Assembly (NCBI GenBank): GCA_050998615.1
Contig: JBPCQA010000026.1
Span: 1-60,355 of the forward strand
Direction: 5' to 3'
Source: JBPCQA01 sp050998615
GTDB lineage: Bacteria > Actinomycetota > Actinomycetes > Propionibacteriales > Nocardioidaceae
DNA: 60,355 bases
Made by a program: the position numbers and the translations under genes. The stretch's first letter is position 1, and each line of letters begins with the position of its first letter. Positions 1 to 8,148 of this stretch are shown here, in pieces. The notes below the pieces were generated by a model. That model did no database searches. It saw nothing but the letters and a program-made list of their open reading frames with translations, and was not told where the DNA came from.

Positions 1-713
1 TCGAGGTTCTCGATCGAGCAGACGATCACCGTGTTGTCGTGGCCGTCTCGCATCACCTCGAGCTCGTACTCCTTCCAGCCGAGGATCGACTCCTCGATGA
101 GGACCTCGGTCGTCGGGCTGGCGTCCAGACCCGCACCGGCGATGCGGTGGAGACCGTCGAGGTCGTAGGCGAGGCCGGATCCGGCTCCTCCCATCGTGAA
201 AGAGGGCCGGACGACCAGGGGCATACCGAGTGCATCCGTCGCATCGAGACAGTCGTCCATCGAGTGGCAGACGACGCTACGGGCCACCTCACCACCAACT
301 GACTGGACGACAGCCTTGAACGACTCGCGGTTCTCACCCGACTCGATCGCAGCGACAGAGGCGCCGATGAGCTCGACGTCGTACTTGTCAAGCGTGCCGT
401 CGCGGGCGAGCGAGACCGCGATGTTGAGGGCGGTCTGTCCGCCGAGGGTCGCCAGCAGCGCGTCGGGGCGCTCCTTCTCTATGACCAACGTGACGAACTC
501 AGGGGTGATCGGCTCGACGTACGTCGCATCTGCCATCTCGGGGTCGGTCATGATCGTCGCGGGGTTGGAGTTGACCAGGATCACCCGCAGCCCCTCCTCC
601 TTGAGCACCCGGCATGCCTGGGTGCCGGAGTAGTCGAACTCGCAGCCCTGTCCGATCACGATGGGTCCCGACCCGATCACGAGCACCGACGAGATGTCTG
701 GACGGCGAGGCAT
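1..713 (-). CDS. carB: Carbamoyl-phosphate synthase large subunit, N-terminal part (cut by window edge)
   Basis: The large subunit makes carbamoyl phosphate from ammonia (delivered by CarA), bicarbonate and two ATP, feeding pyrimidine and arginine synthesis. About 237 residues are present, reading from the ATG at 711-713. The start of the protein (MPRRPDISSVLVIGSGPIVI) and the nearby QGCEFDYSGTQA and NSNPATIMTDPE stretches are diagnostic of the first carboxy-phosphate ATP-grasp half, and an SFTMGGAGSG ATP-grasp loop follows. The start codon overlaps the carA stop by one base (TGATG), so the two subunits are translationally coupled. The remaining roughly 860 residues lie beyond the left edge. 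Confidence 0.96.
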   Translation of the reverse strand, partial: MPRRPDISSVLVIGSGPIVIGQGCEFDYSGTQACRVLKEEGLRVILVNSNPATIMTDPEMADATYVEPITPEFVTLVIEKERPDALLATLGGQTALNIAVSLARDGTLDKYDVELIGASVAAIESGENRESFKAVVQSVGGEVARSVVCHSMDDCLDATDALGMPLVVRPSFTMGGAGSGLAYDLDGLHRIAGAGLDASPTTEVLIEESILGWKEYELEVMRDGHDNTVIVCSIENL

Positions 714-1909
714 CAGCCTTCACCCTCTCCGGCTTGTCCGGCTCGCTCGGGCGGGCGAACACCGCGCCCGGTCGGACGGGCCGGCGACAGCATCCCCACG
801 AAGCGGTCGAAGAGGTAGCCGGCGTCGTGCGGTCCGGCCGCCGCCTCAGGGTGGTACTGGACGGAGAACGCCGGCCGGTCCACCAGCCGCAGCCCTTCGA
901 CGACACCGTCGTTGAGACACACGTGCGTGAGCTCGGCCGGACCGAACTTGGTCGATATCGGCTCGCCCACCCGTGCAGTCACAGCGCTGTGCCCCTGTTC
1001 GCGGCCCGGCCAGCCGACCGCGAAGCCATGGTTGTGCGCGGTCACCTCCACCTTGCCGGTGGTGAGGTCCATGACGGGCTGGTTGATGCCGCGGTGGCCG
1101 TAGCGAAGCTTGTAGGTCGAGAGGCCGAGGGCCCGGCCGAGGAGCTGGTTGCCGAAACAGATGCCGAAGTAGGGGATCTGCCGACGCAGGACCTCGCGCA
1201 GCAGGTCGACCTCACGATCGGCGGTGGCGGGGTCACCGGGTCCGTTGGAGAAGAAGACACCGTCGGGGTCGACTGACACGATGTCGTCGATGGTCGAGGT
1301 GGCAGGCAGCACCACGGTCTCGATCCCGCACTCGGCCAGCAGCCGCGGCGTCATCGCCTTGAGCCCGAGGTCGAGCGCCGCGACCCGACCCCGACGCTCA
1401 CCGGCGGCCGGAACCGTGTATGCGTCAACGGTCGACACCTGCGCGGCGAGGGCAGCGCCAGCCATGGCAGGTGCCGCCCGCACCCGGGAGAGCAGCGCCG
1501 CCGGGTCGGTCTCGGTGCTGGAGATCCCGACCCGCATGGCTCCGCGCTCACGCAGATGCCGGGTCAGGGCTCGGGTGTCGATGCCACCGATCCCGACGAC
1601 ACCCTCGCCCCCGAGCCGGTCGTCGAGGCTCCCGGTCGACCGCCAGCTGCTCGGCAGCCTCGCATGGTCGCGCACGACGTACCCCGCCACCCAGATCCGG
1701 GCCGACTCGTCGTCGTCGTCGTTGACGCCGGTGTTGCCGATGTGTGGTGCGGTCATGACGACGACCTGCCGGTGGTACGACGGGTCGGTCAGGGTCTCCT
1801 GGTAGCCGGTCATGGCGGTGCAGAAGACAGCCTCCCCGATCGTCTCACCGCGGGCGCCGTACGCCTCCCCGGTGAACAGGCGGCCGTCCTCCAGCACGAG
1901 CAGGGTCAC
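713..1909 (-). CDS. carA: Carbamoyl-phosphate synthase small (glutaminase) subunit
   Basis: This subunit hydrolyses glutamine and channels ammonia to CarB. The protein is 398 residues: an N-terminal CarA-specific domain (about 1-150) and a class I glutamine amidotransferase domain (about 173-375). The nucleophile is Cys251 in FGICFGNQ (most relatives have GICLGHQ), and the His/Glu pair is in QYHPEAA (His353, Glu355). The GTG start at 1907-1909 overlaps the pyrC stop in a GTGA arrangement, and the stop touches the carB start, placing it inside a tight pyr operon. The last 25 residues are a charged tail without obvious function. Confidence 0.97.
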   Translation of the reverse strand: MTLLVLEDGRLFTGEAYGARGETIGEAVFCTAMTGYQETLTDPSYHRQVVVMTAPHIGNTGVNDDDDESARIWVAGYVVRDHARLPSSWRSTGSLDDRLGGEGVVGIGGIDTRALTRHLRERGAMRVGISSTETDPAALLSRVRAAPAMAGAALAAQVSTVDAYTVPAAGERRGRVAALDLGLKAMTPRLLAECGIETVVLPATSTIDDIVSVDPDGVFFSNGPGDPATADREVDLLREVLRRQIPYFGICFGNQLLGRALGLSTYKLRYGHRGINQPVMDLTTGKVEVTAHNHGFAVGWPGREQGHSAVTARVGEPISTKFGPAELTHVCLNDGVVEGLRLVDRPAFSVQYHPEAAAGPHDAGYLFDRFVGMLSPARPTGRGVRPPERAGQAGEGEG

Positions 1910-3186
1910 TGGAGCTTCCCGTCAAGGACCGTGGGTCGGCCGCCCAGGAACGTCGCCACCACCCGCCCCGGCAGGTCCATCCCCCGGAACGGGTTGTTGC
2001 GCGAGAGTGACTGCGACTCCGAGGCGTCGACCGTGCGCCTAGCTGCCGGGTCGACAAGCGTCACGTGGGCGGGCGCACCGACCTCGAGCGGCTGCCCCTG
2101 GTCGAAGACGCGGCCGATCGCTGCCGGACGCACCGACATCCGGTCAGCCACGTCGGCCCAGTCCAGCAGTCCGGTGTCGACCATCGCGAACTGGACGACG
2201 CTGAGTGCAGTCTCGAGCCCCAGCATCCCCATGGCAGCCGATGCCCACTCGCACTCCTTGTCCTCGGTGGGGTGAGGTGCGTGGTCGGTAGCGACGCAGT
2301 CGATCGTCCCGTCGGCGAGACCCGCTCGCAGCGCCGCCACGTCGTCGGCGGTGCGCAGCGGCGGGTTGACCTTGTAGATCGGGTCGTACGTCGCCACCAG
2401 GTCGTCGGTCAACAGCAGGTGGTGCGGCGTCACCTCCGCGGTGACCGCCCAGCCCTTGGACTTGGCCCACCGGATCAGCTCGACGGATCCGGCCGTGGAG
2501 ACGTGGCAGATGTGCAGCCGGGAGCCGACGTGGGCCGCCAGCAGGCAGTCGCGGGCGATGATCGCCTCCTCGGCGACCGCCGGCCAACCGCGCATGCCGA
2601 GGACCCCAGACATCGTGCCCTCGTTCATCTGGGCGTCCTCGGTGAGGCGCGGCTCTTGGGCGTGCTGGGCAATGACGCCGTCGAACGCCTTGACGTATTC
2701 CAGCGCCCGGCGCATCAGCACGGCATCGGACACGCAGGTGCCGTCATCCGAAAAGATCCGCACCGCGGCCGCCGAGTCGGCCATCGCCCCTAGCTCGGCC
2801 AGCTGGTGGCCGGCCAGCCCGGCGGTGACCGCACCGACCGGGCGAACGTCGGAGTAGCCCGCCTGTTGGCCCAGATGCCAAACCTGCTCGACGACGCCTG
2901 CGGTGTCGGCGACCGGATCGGTGTTCGCCATCGCGTGCACGGCGGTGAAGCCGCCCCTGGCGGCCGCCCTCGACCCGGACATCACAGTCTCGGCGTCCTC
3001 GCGGCCGGGCTCTCGCAGGTGGGTGTGCAGGTCGACAAGCCCGGGCAGCGCGACGAGACCGTCAGCGTCGACCGTGGCGAAGCCGAGCCGGGCTTCGGTG
3101 GCGTCGAGGATGCGGCCGTCGTGCAGCACCAGATCAGCGGGCTCGCCACCCAAGACCCTGGCGCCCTTGATGAGGTAGCCGGTCAT
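1906..3186 (-). CDS. pyrC: Dihydroorotase
   Basis: It cyclises N-carbamoyl-aspartate to dihydroorotate, the third step of pyrimidine synthesis. The 426-residue protein is a normal-length amidohydrolase. Metal ligands are seen in DLHTHLREPGRED (His54, His56) and in the later CVATDHAPHPTEDK stretch, which carries the catalytic Asp. The family signature after the HxH motif has Asp rather than Lys in the usual place, as in other actinobacterial type I enzymes. ATG start at 3184-3186 overlaps the pyrB stop (ATGA); the stop overlaps the carA start. Confidence 0.97.
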   Translation of the reverse strand: MTGYLIKGARVLGGEPADLVLHDGRILDATEARLGFATVDADGLVALPGLVDLHTHLREPGREDAETVMSGSRAAARGGFTAVHAMANTDPVADTAGVVEQVWHLGQQAGYSDVRPVGAVTAGLAGHQLAELGAMADSAAAVRIFSDDGTCVSDAVLMRRALEYVKAFDGVIAQHAQEPRLTEDAQMNEGTMSGVLGMRGWPAVAEEAIIARDCLLAAHVGSRLHICHVSTAGSVELIRWAKSKGWAVTAEVTPHHLLLTDDLVATYDPIYKVNPPLRTADDVAALRAGLADGTIDCVATDHAPHPTEDKECEWASAAMGMLGLETALSVVQFAMVDTGLLDWADVADRMSVRPAAIGRVFDQGQPLEVGAPAHVTLVDPAARRTVDASESQSLSRNNPFRGMDLPGRVVATFLGGRPTVLDGKLQ

Positions 3187-4268
3187 CGGGCAACCTCCGC
3201 ACCACTCGTCGTACCGTTTGTGTCGGACCCCGTTGCGTCGAACCCAGATGTGCCAGATCCCGTTGCGTCGAACGCCGCTGCGCCAGATGCCGCTGCGTCG
3301 AACCGCGCTGAGCCGAATCGGACTTCCGCCTCAGCAGTATCGGAATCGCCGACCGGCCCGGCGAGGAGCAGATAGAGGACAGCCATCCGGACCGCCACCC
3401 CGTTCGTCACCTGCTCGACGATCACCGAACGCTCGGAGTCGGCGACGTTTGCGGAGATCTCCATGCCGCGGTTCATCGGCCCGGGGTGCATCACGATCGC
3501 ATGTTCGGGCAGCCGGGCGAAGCGCCGGTCGTCGAGGCCGTAGCGCCGACTGTATTCGCGGGCGCTGGGGAAGAACGCGGCGTTCATCCGCTCGCGTTGG
3601 ACCCGCAGCATCATCACCGCATCGGATTTGTCCAGCGCGCTGTCGAAGTCGTACGACGTCTGCACCGGCCAGGTTTCCACGCCGACCGGGAGCAGCGTGG
3701 GTGGCGCCACCAGGGTGACCTCGGCGCCAAGCGTGCTGAGCAGCAGCGCGTTGGAGCGGGCCACCCTGCTGTGCAACACGTCGCCGACGATCGTCACGCG
3801 CCGGCCGTCGAGCTCACCGAGGTGGCGGCGCATGGTGAACGCGTCGAGCAGCGCCTGAGTCGGGTGCTCGTGAGTGCCGTCGCCGGCGTTGACCACGCTG
3901 GAACGCACCCAGCCGCTGGTCGCGAGCCGATGCGGCGCGCCGGACGAGCCGTGCCGGATGACGACCGCATCGGCACCCATCGCCTCCAATGTCAGCGCGG
4001 TGTCCTTGAGGCTCTCGCCCTTGGAGACGCTGGACCCCTTGGCCGAGAAGTTGATGACGTCGGCGGACAACCGTTTGGCTGCCGCCTCGAACGAGATGCG
4101 GGTGCGGGTCGAGTCCTCGAAAAACAGGTTCACCACCGTCCGGCCCCGCAGCGTGGGCAGCTTCTTGATCGGGCGGTCGGCGAGGCTGCGAAGCTCGGCG
4201 GCGGTGTCGAGGATCACGATCGCGTCGTCGCGGCTCAGGTCGGCCGCCGACAGCAGATGGTGTCTCAT
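3183..4268 (-). CDS. pyrB: Aspartate carbamoyltransferase catalytic chain with repetitive C-terminal tail
   Basis: It condenses carbamoyl phosphate with aspartate, the committed pyrimidine step. Visible motifs: the carbamoyl-phosphate loop FEDSTRTRISFE (Ser53-Thr56), the HEHPTQALLD motif and HPGPMNRG near the end of the second domain. The catalytic fold ends around residue 308 (VRMAVLYLLLAG), which is full length for the family. Here about 50 extra residues follow, built from imperfect copies of an FDATGSGTSG-like unit; the DNA below it (about 3190-3330) is a degenerate direct repeat. No regulatory chain (pyrI) is present, as expected in Actinobacteria. Stop overlaps pyrC; start overlaps the pyrR stop. 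Confidence 0.97.
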   Translation of the reverse strand: MRHHLLSAADLSRDDAIVILDTAAELRSLADRPIKKLPTLRGRTVVNLFFEDSTRTRISFEAAAKRLSADVINFSAKGSSVSKGESLKDTALTLEAMGADAVVIRHGSSGAPHRLATSGWVRSSVVNAGDGTHEHPTQALLDAFTMRRHLGELDGRRVTIVGDVLHSRVARSNALLLSTLGAEVTLVAPPTLLPVGVETWPVQTSYDFDSALDKSDAVMMLRVQRERMNAAFFPSAREYSRRYGLDDRRFARLPEHAIVMHPGPMNRGMEISANVADSERSVIVEQVTNGVAVRMAVLYLLLAGPVGDSDTAEAEVRFGSARFDAAASGAAAFDATGSGTSGFDATGSDTNGTTSGAEVAR

Positions 4269-4942
4269 GATGCGTTGCCCTTCGAAGCAGCGATGGAGAC
4301 GGCGTCGGTGTCGTCGTACTCACTCACTGACACGTGAACCGTCTCGGTGAGTGAGGTCGGCAGGTTCTTGCCCACGTAGTCGGGGCGGATCGGCAGCTCG
4401 CGGTGACCACGGTCGACCAAGACCGCGAGCTGGACGGCTTTGGGGCGGCCGACATCGTTGAGTGCGTCTAGCGCCGCCCGGATCGTGCGGCCGCTGAAGA
4501 GGACGTCGTCGACGAGTACGACGATGGCGCCGTCGATGCCCCGCGCCGGGATGTCGGTGCGCGCCAAGACACGGGCCGGGTGCAGGCGCAGATCGTCTCG
4601 GTACATTGTGACATCGAGTGCCCCAGCCAGCACCTCGACACCTTCGAACGAGCTCATCGAGGCGGCGATGCGCTTCGCCAGCGGCACGCCGCGAGACGGG
4701 ATGCCGAGGCAGATGACGTCGCGTGGACCCTTGTTGCGTTCGAGGATCTCGTGGGCGATTCGGGCCAGCGCGCGGGCCACATCTGGAGCGTCGAGCACCG
4801 TGCTCGTTTCGGGGACATTTAGAGCCCGCGCTCTTAACTGGCTCGAACTGCTCCGGGCAGACGTGCCCCCGCCAGATGAACGCTGATCCGACGAACGCTG
4901 GTCGGATGAATGCTGGTCATGTGAATGCTGCGCAGATGCCAC
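4265..4942 (-). CDS. pyrR: Bifunctional pyrimidine operon regulator / uracil phosphoribosyltransferase
   Basis: PyrR binds UMP and the leader RNA of pyr mRNA and usually has weak uracil phosphoribosyltransferase activity. The conserved domain begins near residue 41 (ALNVPETSTVL) and contains the PRPP loop VLVDDVLFSGRT (142-153). The GTG at 4940-4942 is taken as start because an AAGGAGG ribosome binding site lies eight bases upstream; this gives a 40-residue extension rich in His, Ser, Asp and Gln (HSSDQRSSDQRSS), coded by short direct repeats. A shorter family-like form would lack such a site. First gene of the pyr operon, overlapping pyrB by four bases. Confidence 0.94.
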   Translation of the reverse strand: MASAQHSHDQHSSDQRSSDQRSSGGGTSARSSSSQLRARALNVPETSTVLDAPDVARALARIAHEILERNKGPRDVICLGIPSRGVPLAKRIAASMSSFEGVEVLAGALDVTMYRDDLRLHPARVLARTDIPARGIDGAIVVLVDDVLFSGRTIRAALDALNDVGRPKAVQLAVLVDRGHRELPIRPDYVGKNLPTSLTETVHVSVSEYDDTDAVSIAASKGNAS

Positions 4943-4948
4943 TACGGT

Positions 4949-4985
4949 GACCTCCTTCTCCGCCTCTCGGGACGGCTCGTTAAAG
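4949..4985 (-). promoter_or_regulatory. PyrR-binding loop fused to the pyrR ribosome binding site
   Basis: Reading the minus strand, CCGTCCCGAGAGGCGG (4974 down to 4959) matches the PyrR RNA target, whose conserved core is UCC-N-GAGAGG, and can fold with CCG/CGG at its base. The AAGGAGG site of pyrR begins only a few bases downstream. In mycobacteria this layout lets PyrR-UMP block ribosome loading rather than cause termination, and no terminator is seen here, so translational repression is inferred. A TAGCCT at 5003-5008 is a possible -10 box; I see no convincing -35. Confidence 0.7.
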
Positions 4986-5157
4986 GATGTCGATCGTCGC
5001 TTAGGCTACACCGCGCCCGCACCGCCGTGTCCCTTGACGCGCTCGACCACGACTGCATTCTTCAGATTCTGGTCGAGGTTAAGGGGGCTTGACGGAACCC
5101 CGGCACACCAGAAATCGTCGATGCGATCAGGCAGGTCGACCGGCAGTCTCAGCTCAG

Positions 5158-6300
5158 TCAGAGCTTGCCGAGTGGCGTGGTGCCGGCGTGGTCGATTAGG
5201 AAGTAACGGCCGTGCGGCGACCGCCAGATCCACACCCCGGAGCGGGGCTGGCTCACCTTCCACCTGCCGTGTGTCTTGATCCGGTGGTTGTGCCGCCCCA
5301 TCCGGCCGAGATTGTCGAGTGCCGTCTGGCCGGGTGGACCGCCTTCATCCGGCGGAACATGGGCGGCGTTGTGCTCCACGTCCATGCCGGAGCTTGTGTT
5401 GGGGCTGAATGGGAAGAAGTCGGCGGGTTTGAGAAGCCGCAAGGCCTCGGCCATCGAGTCAGGGACCTCGTAGCAGTCAACGGGTGGGATCGTGGCCGGG
5501 TCGATGACCGGTTTCGCGGTCACCTCCCGATTCGCCAGCCACCGGCGGACCTGGTCGGCGATCACGGGTCCTAGATCCTCCACCCGGGCGACGCCGGCGC
5601 CAGCGTGGCTCTCTCCGGACAGCATCGCCTCGATGGCCCGGAGCGAAAGGTGCACGAAGAGCGTGCTCGAGCCGAACGCACACCTGCGTCGAGCGGCCTT
5701 GGCACCCGGCTCAGCGATGGCTCCGGCGCAAGTGCGGACACGATTCGCGTCGGCCACCAGGTCCAGCGCTGCCTGCGGGTCAGCCAGGATGCCGATCGCC
5801 GTGGCGCGCCGCTGTTCGGCCGGATCGGTGTCGCCCAAGACCTTCAATGCTCGTGCCACGACATCCAGGGCCTTGTCGAACGCCGCAAGATCGTGAGCGG
5901 CAGCCTTCGCGAACAGTGTCCCGTAGCCGTGGCTGGTCTCCGCACCCACCCACACCACACATTCGGCTCGCGCTTCCTCGGCGTCTGACAGCGCCTGCGG
6001 TGGGTCGGCCGCCAGGATCGCCGCGTCGAGAACCTTGCTCAGCCGCGCGAATGGCGTGCTGCCTGCAACACGAGACATTTTTGCGTCGACCTTCGCGGCG
6101 GCTTCCCGCGTCAGCGGGCGGGTGCGGGAAGCAACCTTGCGGGCCACCCACACCTTCACCACACCCTCCTGGACCTGCCGCCACAACAACGGCAGCCGAT
6201 GCCGCAGGTCCAACGCCGCTACCGCCCTGGCCGCCGACGAGTCGGAACATCCGAGCCGATGTAGACACCGCGGAAGATCCGCCAGAATCTCGACCCGCGC
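5158..6300 (-). pseudogene. DUF222 / HNH endonuclease (13E12-type), N-terminus missing
   Basis: The C-terminal HNH nuclease domain is intact: DVEHNAAHVPPDEGG followed by DNLGRMGRHNHRIKTHGRW, ending in the DHAGTTPL stretch usual for this group. The DUF222 part (ALDLRHRLPLLW, WVARKVASRTRPL) is readable from about 6260 leftwards. The usual first 60-80 residues are not there: upstream of the conserved part the frame holds no ATG, GTG or TTG near the expected place and soon runs antisense to the transglutaminase-like gene starting at 6357. I therefore read it as truncated at the 5' end. An unbroken frame does extend to 6552, so a protein with an odd N-terminus is not excluded. These genes are multicopy in Actinobacteria and of unclear role. 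Confidence 0.6.
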
Positions 6301-6344
6301 AACACCGCAGAACTGATCCCGGCGGCCAACGCGTCCGTCTGAGG

Positions 6345-6350
6345 CATACT
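6345..6350 (+). promoter_or_regulatory. Possible -10 box for a leaderless transcript
   Basis: CATACT sits six bases before the GTG at 6357, the spacing expected if transcription starts at the start codon itself. No ribosome binding site precedes that GTG, which fits a leaderless message, common in Actinobacteria. No clear -35 box was found. Confidence 0.35.
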
Positions 6351-6356
6351 CAAGGC

Positions 6357-7601
6357 GTGACTCACGGCGTGGACAGCGTTGAAACCTACAACGCGGTGTA
6401 CGTGGCGGCCGACTCCGCAGGGCGCAGCGAGGACTGGCCGACCCTGTGGGGACTTCGAGACCGGCTAAGTGAGACGGACCTCTGGGTGGATGCTTACGGG
6501 CCGGCTTGTGCCATCGCTGGCTGGTACGTAGATCGCGAGGCCGGGCGGGCACTGCTGAACGAGTTGATCGACAACGGTTTCCATCAGCCCGAGATGTTCA
6601 CGAAGGAGTTCGCTACGACGTTCGGCACCGAACCCGGCTGGGCCGAGCGCGAGAGGCAGATGCGAGCGAACGTGCCGCCGTCTGCGATCGAGCTGATGGA
6701 GTGGCCTGACTACCCACCCACACTGGAACCGGTCCTCGACCGGGTTGCTCCCGAACGGGAGGCGGTGCTGCGCGATCGACTGCCCAGCGCGGCCGGATCT
6801 GCCTGGCAGACGGCGGTGCAGCTCTTGAATTGGGTGACCACGTCTTGGGTGCACGGTAACGGGCATGTCGATCGGCGCGATGCCCTGTCCGTGCTCGACC
6901 GGGTTGGCGCCGGTGAGCGGTTTGCGTGCGTCGAGTACACGATCGTGTTGTCCCAAGCTCTCAACGCGATCGGCATCCCAGCGCGCAGCCTCAACCTGTT
7001 GATGCGAGACCATCACACGGGCGCTGGCCGGGGTCACGTGGTGTCTGAGGCATGGATTGACGACCTGGGGCGTTGGGTGCTGCTGGACGGACAAAACGGC
7101 GCATGGTGGGGGGATGAGAGAAATCCACTGGGGGTTGTCGACCTGCTGAAAAGGTACGCCGCCGGCGACCGGCCGCCGATGAACTCCAGCCATCACAGCC
7201 TGGACGATTCTGACCAGACGGTCTGGTTCTGGTATTTCAATGCCGCCACGGCCACCGGACTGACGTGGTCCAATGGCCCGTTCGTGCCGATCTTCCAGAC
7301 CCACGGCGTGGTGCGGTCTGATCGACTGGTACATGGCTGCGAGCACGTCGCGCCTGATCTCGCCAGGATCGCAACCGGAGTCGTCCAGGCATCGGGACCC
7401 GCGCTGACTTTCAGCCCCGTGCACCCATTCGCGACCGGCGTGCTGATCCGTCCCGTTGACACGGGCAGCGACGCGGCCAGGCTTACGCCGGGCGAGCCGT
7501 TCGAGCTTGCCGCCCCAGCCGGGACGCACGACTACGAGGTCGCCACCACCACGCCGTACGGGACCCTCGCTGCGGAAAGGCTGCGCTACATCACCCGCTG
7601 A
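6357..7601 (+). CDS. Transglutaminase-like superfamily protein
   Basis: A 414-residue protein with a transglutaminase/cysteine-protease-like core in its middle third. The expected triad is visible: Cys in RFACVEYTIVLSQAL, His in GRGHVVSEAWID and Asp in WVLLDGQNGAWW. The N-terminal 150 residues look helical and are not recognised; the C-terminal 100 residues look like a beta domain. No signal peptide or membrane segment, so probably cytosolic. Substrate unknown; such domains act as peptidases, amidases or cross-linkers. It is the only plus-strand gene in the first 33 kb and divides pyrR from nusB in an otherwise conserved order, so acquisition is likely. Start chosen for its fit to a leaderless -10; GTG at 6372 is an alternative. 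Confidence 0.75.
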   Translation: MTHGVDSVETYNAVYVAADSAGRSEDWPTLWGLRDRLSETDLWVDAYGPACAIAGWYVDREAGRALLNELIDNGFHQPEMFTKEFATTFGTEPGWAERERQMRANVPPSAIELMEWPDYPPTLEPVLDRVAPEREAVLRDRLPSAAGSAWQTAVQLLNWVTTSWVHGNGHVDRRDALSVLDRVGAGERFACVEYTIVLSQALNAIGIPARSLNLLMRDHHTGAGRGHVVSEAWIDDLGRWVLLDGQNGAWWGDERNPLGVVDLLKRYAAGDRPPMNSSHHSLDDSDQTVWFWYFNAATATGLTWSNGPFVPIFQTHGVVRSDRLVHGCEHVAPDLARIATGVVQASGPALTFSPVHPFATGVLIRPVDTGSDAARLTPGEPFELAAPAGTHDYEVATTTPYGTLAAERLRYITR

Positions 7602-7731
7602 CCGGGGAGGGCGCCAGATCAACGCAGAGCGTAGTTGCTGCTGCCGGCGGCCCAGTGCCACACGAACGGCGTCTGTGCGTCGTTGTTGCTGTCGCCGCCC
7701 GCGGATGCTCAGGTTTGGTGGAGAAAGGCGA

Positions 7732-8148
7732 CTACTGTGCCTGCCGGTCGGCCGTGGGGAGCGCGGCAATCGTGGCGAGTAGGCCGTTGACGAAGGCCGG
7801 TGAGTCGTCGGTCGACAGCTCCTTGGCGAGCATCACAGCTTCGCTCAAGGCGACGGCGTTCGGGACCGAGTCGACGTACAGCAGCTCGAAAACGCCAAGG
7901 CGCGCGATGTTGCGATCAACGGCCGGCATTCGCTGCAGCGACCAGCCGCTGGAGTGATCGGTGATCGCTGCGTCGATCTCCGCGAGATGCTCGACGACTC
8001 CCTCGACGAGGGCGACCGTGTAATCGTTCAACGGCGGGTCCGCGGCAGCGCGTCGATCGACCAGCGTCGCTCCAGCCGGCAACCCACGAAGCTCCGACTC
8101 GAAGAGGACGTCAAGCGCTCGTTTGCGCGCCTTGGAACGAGCACCCAT
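7732..8148 (-). CDS. nusB: Transcription antitermination factor NusB
   Basis: NusB binds boxA RNA with NusE (S10) to keep RNA polymerase processive on rRNA operons. The 138-residue protein is all-helical and starts with the family's basic MGARSKARKRALDVLFESE; the NIARLGVFELLY and AVALSEAVMLAKELSTDDSP stretches are typical. Its ATG overlaps the efp stop by one base, so it is co-transcribed with efp, the usual actinobacterial pair. Confidence 0.96.
   Translation of the reverse strand: MGARSKARKRALDVLFESELRGLPAGATLVDRRAAADPPLNDYTVALVEGVVEHLAEIDAAITDHSSGWSLQRMPAVDRNIARLGVFELLYVDSVPNAVALSEAVMLAKELSTDDSPAFVNGLLATIAALPTADRQAQ

Noticed and set aside
5006..5263. 85-codon minus-strand frame between pyrR and the DUF222 relic
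   Set aside because: Overlaps the well-supported HNH C-terminus in another frame and shows no domain or ribosome binding site; treated as chance.
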